A DNA stretch of 6,561 nt, from assembly GCA_023405565.1 (NCBI GenBank), contig JAEXXW010000457.1, positions 1-6,561 on the forward strand, given 5' to 3'. The notes beneath the pieces are model-generated. The model made no database searches and was not told where the DNA came from. It saw only the letters and a program-made list of their open reading frames with translations. The stretch comes from Pseudomonadota bacterium (GTDB taxonomy: Bacteria > Pseudomonadota > Alphaproteobacteria > Rhizobiales > Xanthobacteraceae). The translations under genes and the position numbers were made by a program. Positions 5,719 to 6,561 of the stretch are shown piece after piece. Every line of letters begins with the position of its first letter. The stretch's first letter is position 1.

Positions 5719-6561
5719 GCTGTTGATGCGGGGAGCCGCTCTCTCTCGGCCATGCGCGCAGCCAGGCGCAGCGACGCCATCAGGCTTGCCGGATTGGCTC
5801 CGCCCTTGCCAGCGATATCGAAAGCTGTGCCGTGATCCGGCGACGTGCGGATGAAGGGCAGGCCGAGCGTGACATTGACCGCATCGTCGAAGGCGATGGT
5901 CTTGATCGGGATCAGCGCCTGATCGTGATACATGCACAGGACTGCATCGTAGGTCCGACGCGCTGCCGGATGAAACAATGTGTCGGCCGGCAACGGACCG
6001 CGCACAGCAAAGCCCAATGCGCCGAGCTGTTCGATGGCGGGCCGTATGATCGTTGTTTCTTCGTCACCGATCGTTCCGTCTTCGCCGGCATGCGGATTGA
6101 GTCCGGTCACGGCGAGCCGTGGCGTTGCGATCCCAAAGCGTTCGATCAGGTCATGTGCAACAATCCGGCCGGTCCGGACGATCATATCCGTGGTCAGCAA
6201 TTGCGGCACCGTGCTGAGCGGAACGTGGATCGTCACCGGAACGACCGCCAGCGTCTTGCTCCACAGCATCATCACCGGCATCGCCTCGACACCCTGCAAC
6301 TCGCGGGCGAGGCGAGCCAGATATTCGGTGTGCCCCGGATCGACGAAGCCCTTGCGATAGAGGACGACTTTCGAGATCGGATTGGTCACGATCGCGCTCG
6401 CGCGGCGATCGATCACGTCGCGGACCGCATGCCGGATGGAGGCGATGGCCACTGCGGCGCTGCTGTCGTCCGGATGGCCGGGCCTGGCCGTGGCACGTTC
6501 ATCAAGCGGAACGACGGGGAGGGCGATCGGGAATGCGGCCGAGGCCTGCTCCGGTGTAACG
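5715..6561 (-). CDS. pdxA: 4-hydroxythreonine-4-phosphate dehydrogenase, N-terminus beyond window
   Basis: PdxA oxidises 4-phosphohydroxy-L-threonine with NAD; the product decarboxylates to 3-amino-1-hydroxyacetone phosphate, which PdxJ uses to make pyridoxine 5'-phosphate. The open frame runs off the right edge and gives 281 visible residues; alignment by eye to the E. coli protein suggests about 54 are missing. A GTG at 6450-6452 could be mistaken for a start, but the frame upstream of it continues with family-like sequence. In visible numbering, the three metal-binding histidines are His112 (TIHVPL), His157 (GLNPHAGE) and His212 (MYHDQ), with the same 45- and 55-residue spacing as His166, His211 and His266 of E. 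coli Pdx[24 protein letters not shown] and [14 protein letters not shown] are also present. Its stop overlaps the rsmA start by four bases. The PdxA2-type erythronate catabolic paralogue is less likely beside rsmA. Confidence 0.96.
   Translation of the reverse strand, partial: VTPEQASAAFPIALPVVPLDERATARPGHPDDSSAAVAIASIRHAVRDVIDRRASAIVTNPISKVVLYRKGFVDPGHTEYLARLARELQGVEAMPVMMLWSKTLAVVPVTIHVPLSTVPQLLTTDMIVRTGRIVAHDLIERFGIATPRLAVTGLNPHAGEDGTIGDEETTIIRPAIEQLGALGFAVRGPLPADTLFHPAARRTYDAVLCMYHDQALIPIKTIAFDDAVNVTLGLPFIRTSPDHGTAFDIAGKGGANPASLMASLRLAARMAERERLPASTA

Noticed and set aside
5719..5937. A 73-residue N-terminal extension of rsmA
   Set aside because: It overlaps the conserved pdxA C-terminus in a different frame and does not resemble any RsmA N-terminus; the ATG at 5718 gives normal length and an ATGA overlap.

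Overview
The window reads as a conserved housekeeping segment of an alphaproteobacterial chromosome, most likely order Rhizobiales. A relative of Bradyrhizobium, Rhodopseudomonas, Afipia or Nitrobacter is my best guess. The guess rests on GC-rich codon use, an AcpP C-terminus of the type remembered from that group, the gene order acpP-fabF-mltG-yicC-gmk facing rsmA-pdxA, and an intergenic palindromic repeat whose sequence resembles repeats scattered through those genomes. No database search was possible, so the genus is inference.

Layout. The plus strand carries the 3' end of acpP (1-163), fabF (252-1508), a 329-base gap without a convincing gene, mltG (1838-3091), a 225-base gap holding a two-part palindromic repeat (3187-3300), yicC (3317-4204) and gmk (4201-4857), which overlaps yicC by four bases. 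The minus strand carries rsmA (4858-5718) and, overlapping its start by four bases, pdxA (5715 to beyond the right edge, N-terminus missing). The gmk and rsmA stop codons touch with no base between them.

How the genes fit together. AcpP and FabF work in type II fatty-acid elongation and supply membrane lipid. MltG cuts nascent peptidoglycan strands at the inner membrane. YicC is an endoribonuclease-family protein and Gmk makes GDP for nucleotide synthesis. RsmA dimethylates 16S rRNA during small-subunit maturation, and PdxA acts in DXP-dependent vitamin B6 synthesis. These are growth genes held together by conserved synteny, not one pathway. Two tight pairs (yicC-gmk and pdxA-rsmA) have ATGA stop/start overlaps, so translational coupling is likely.

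All genes look intact apart from the two cut by the window edges. Key catalytic or ligand residues are present wherever I could check them. I see no insertion sequence, CRISPR array, tRNA, rRNA, prophage or defence module, and no evidence of an undescribed system. The items most worth a second look are the palindromic repeat next to the yicC ribosome-binding site, with a GANTC site at its centre, and the zero-gap convergent gmk/rsmA junction.
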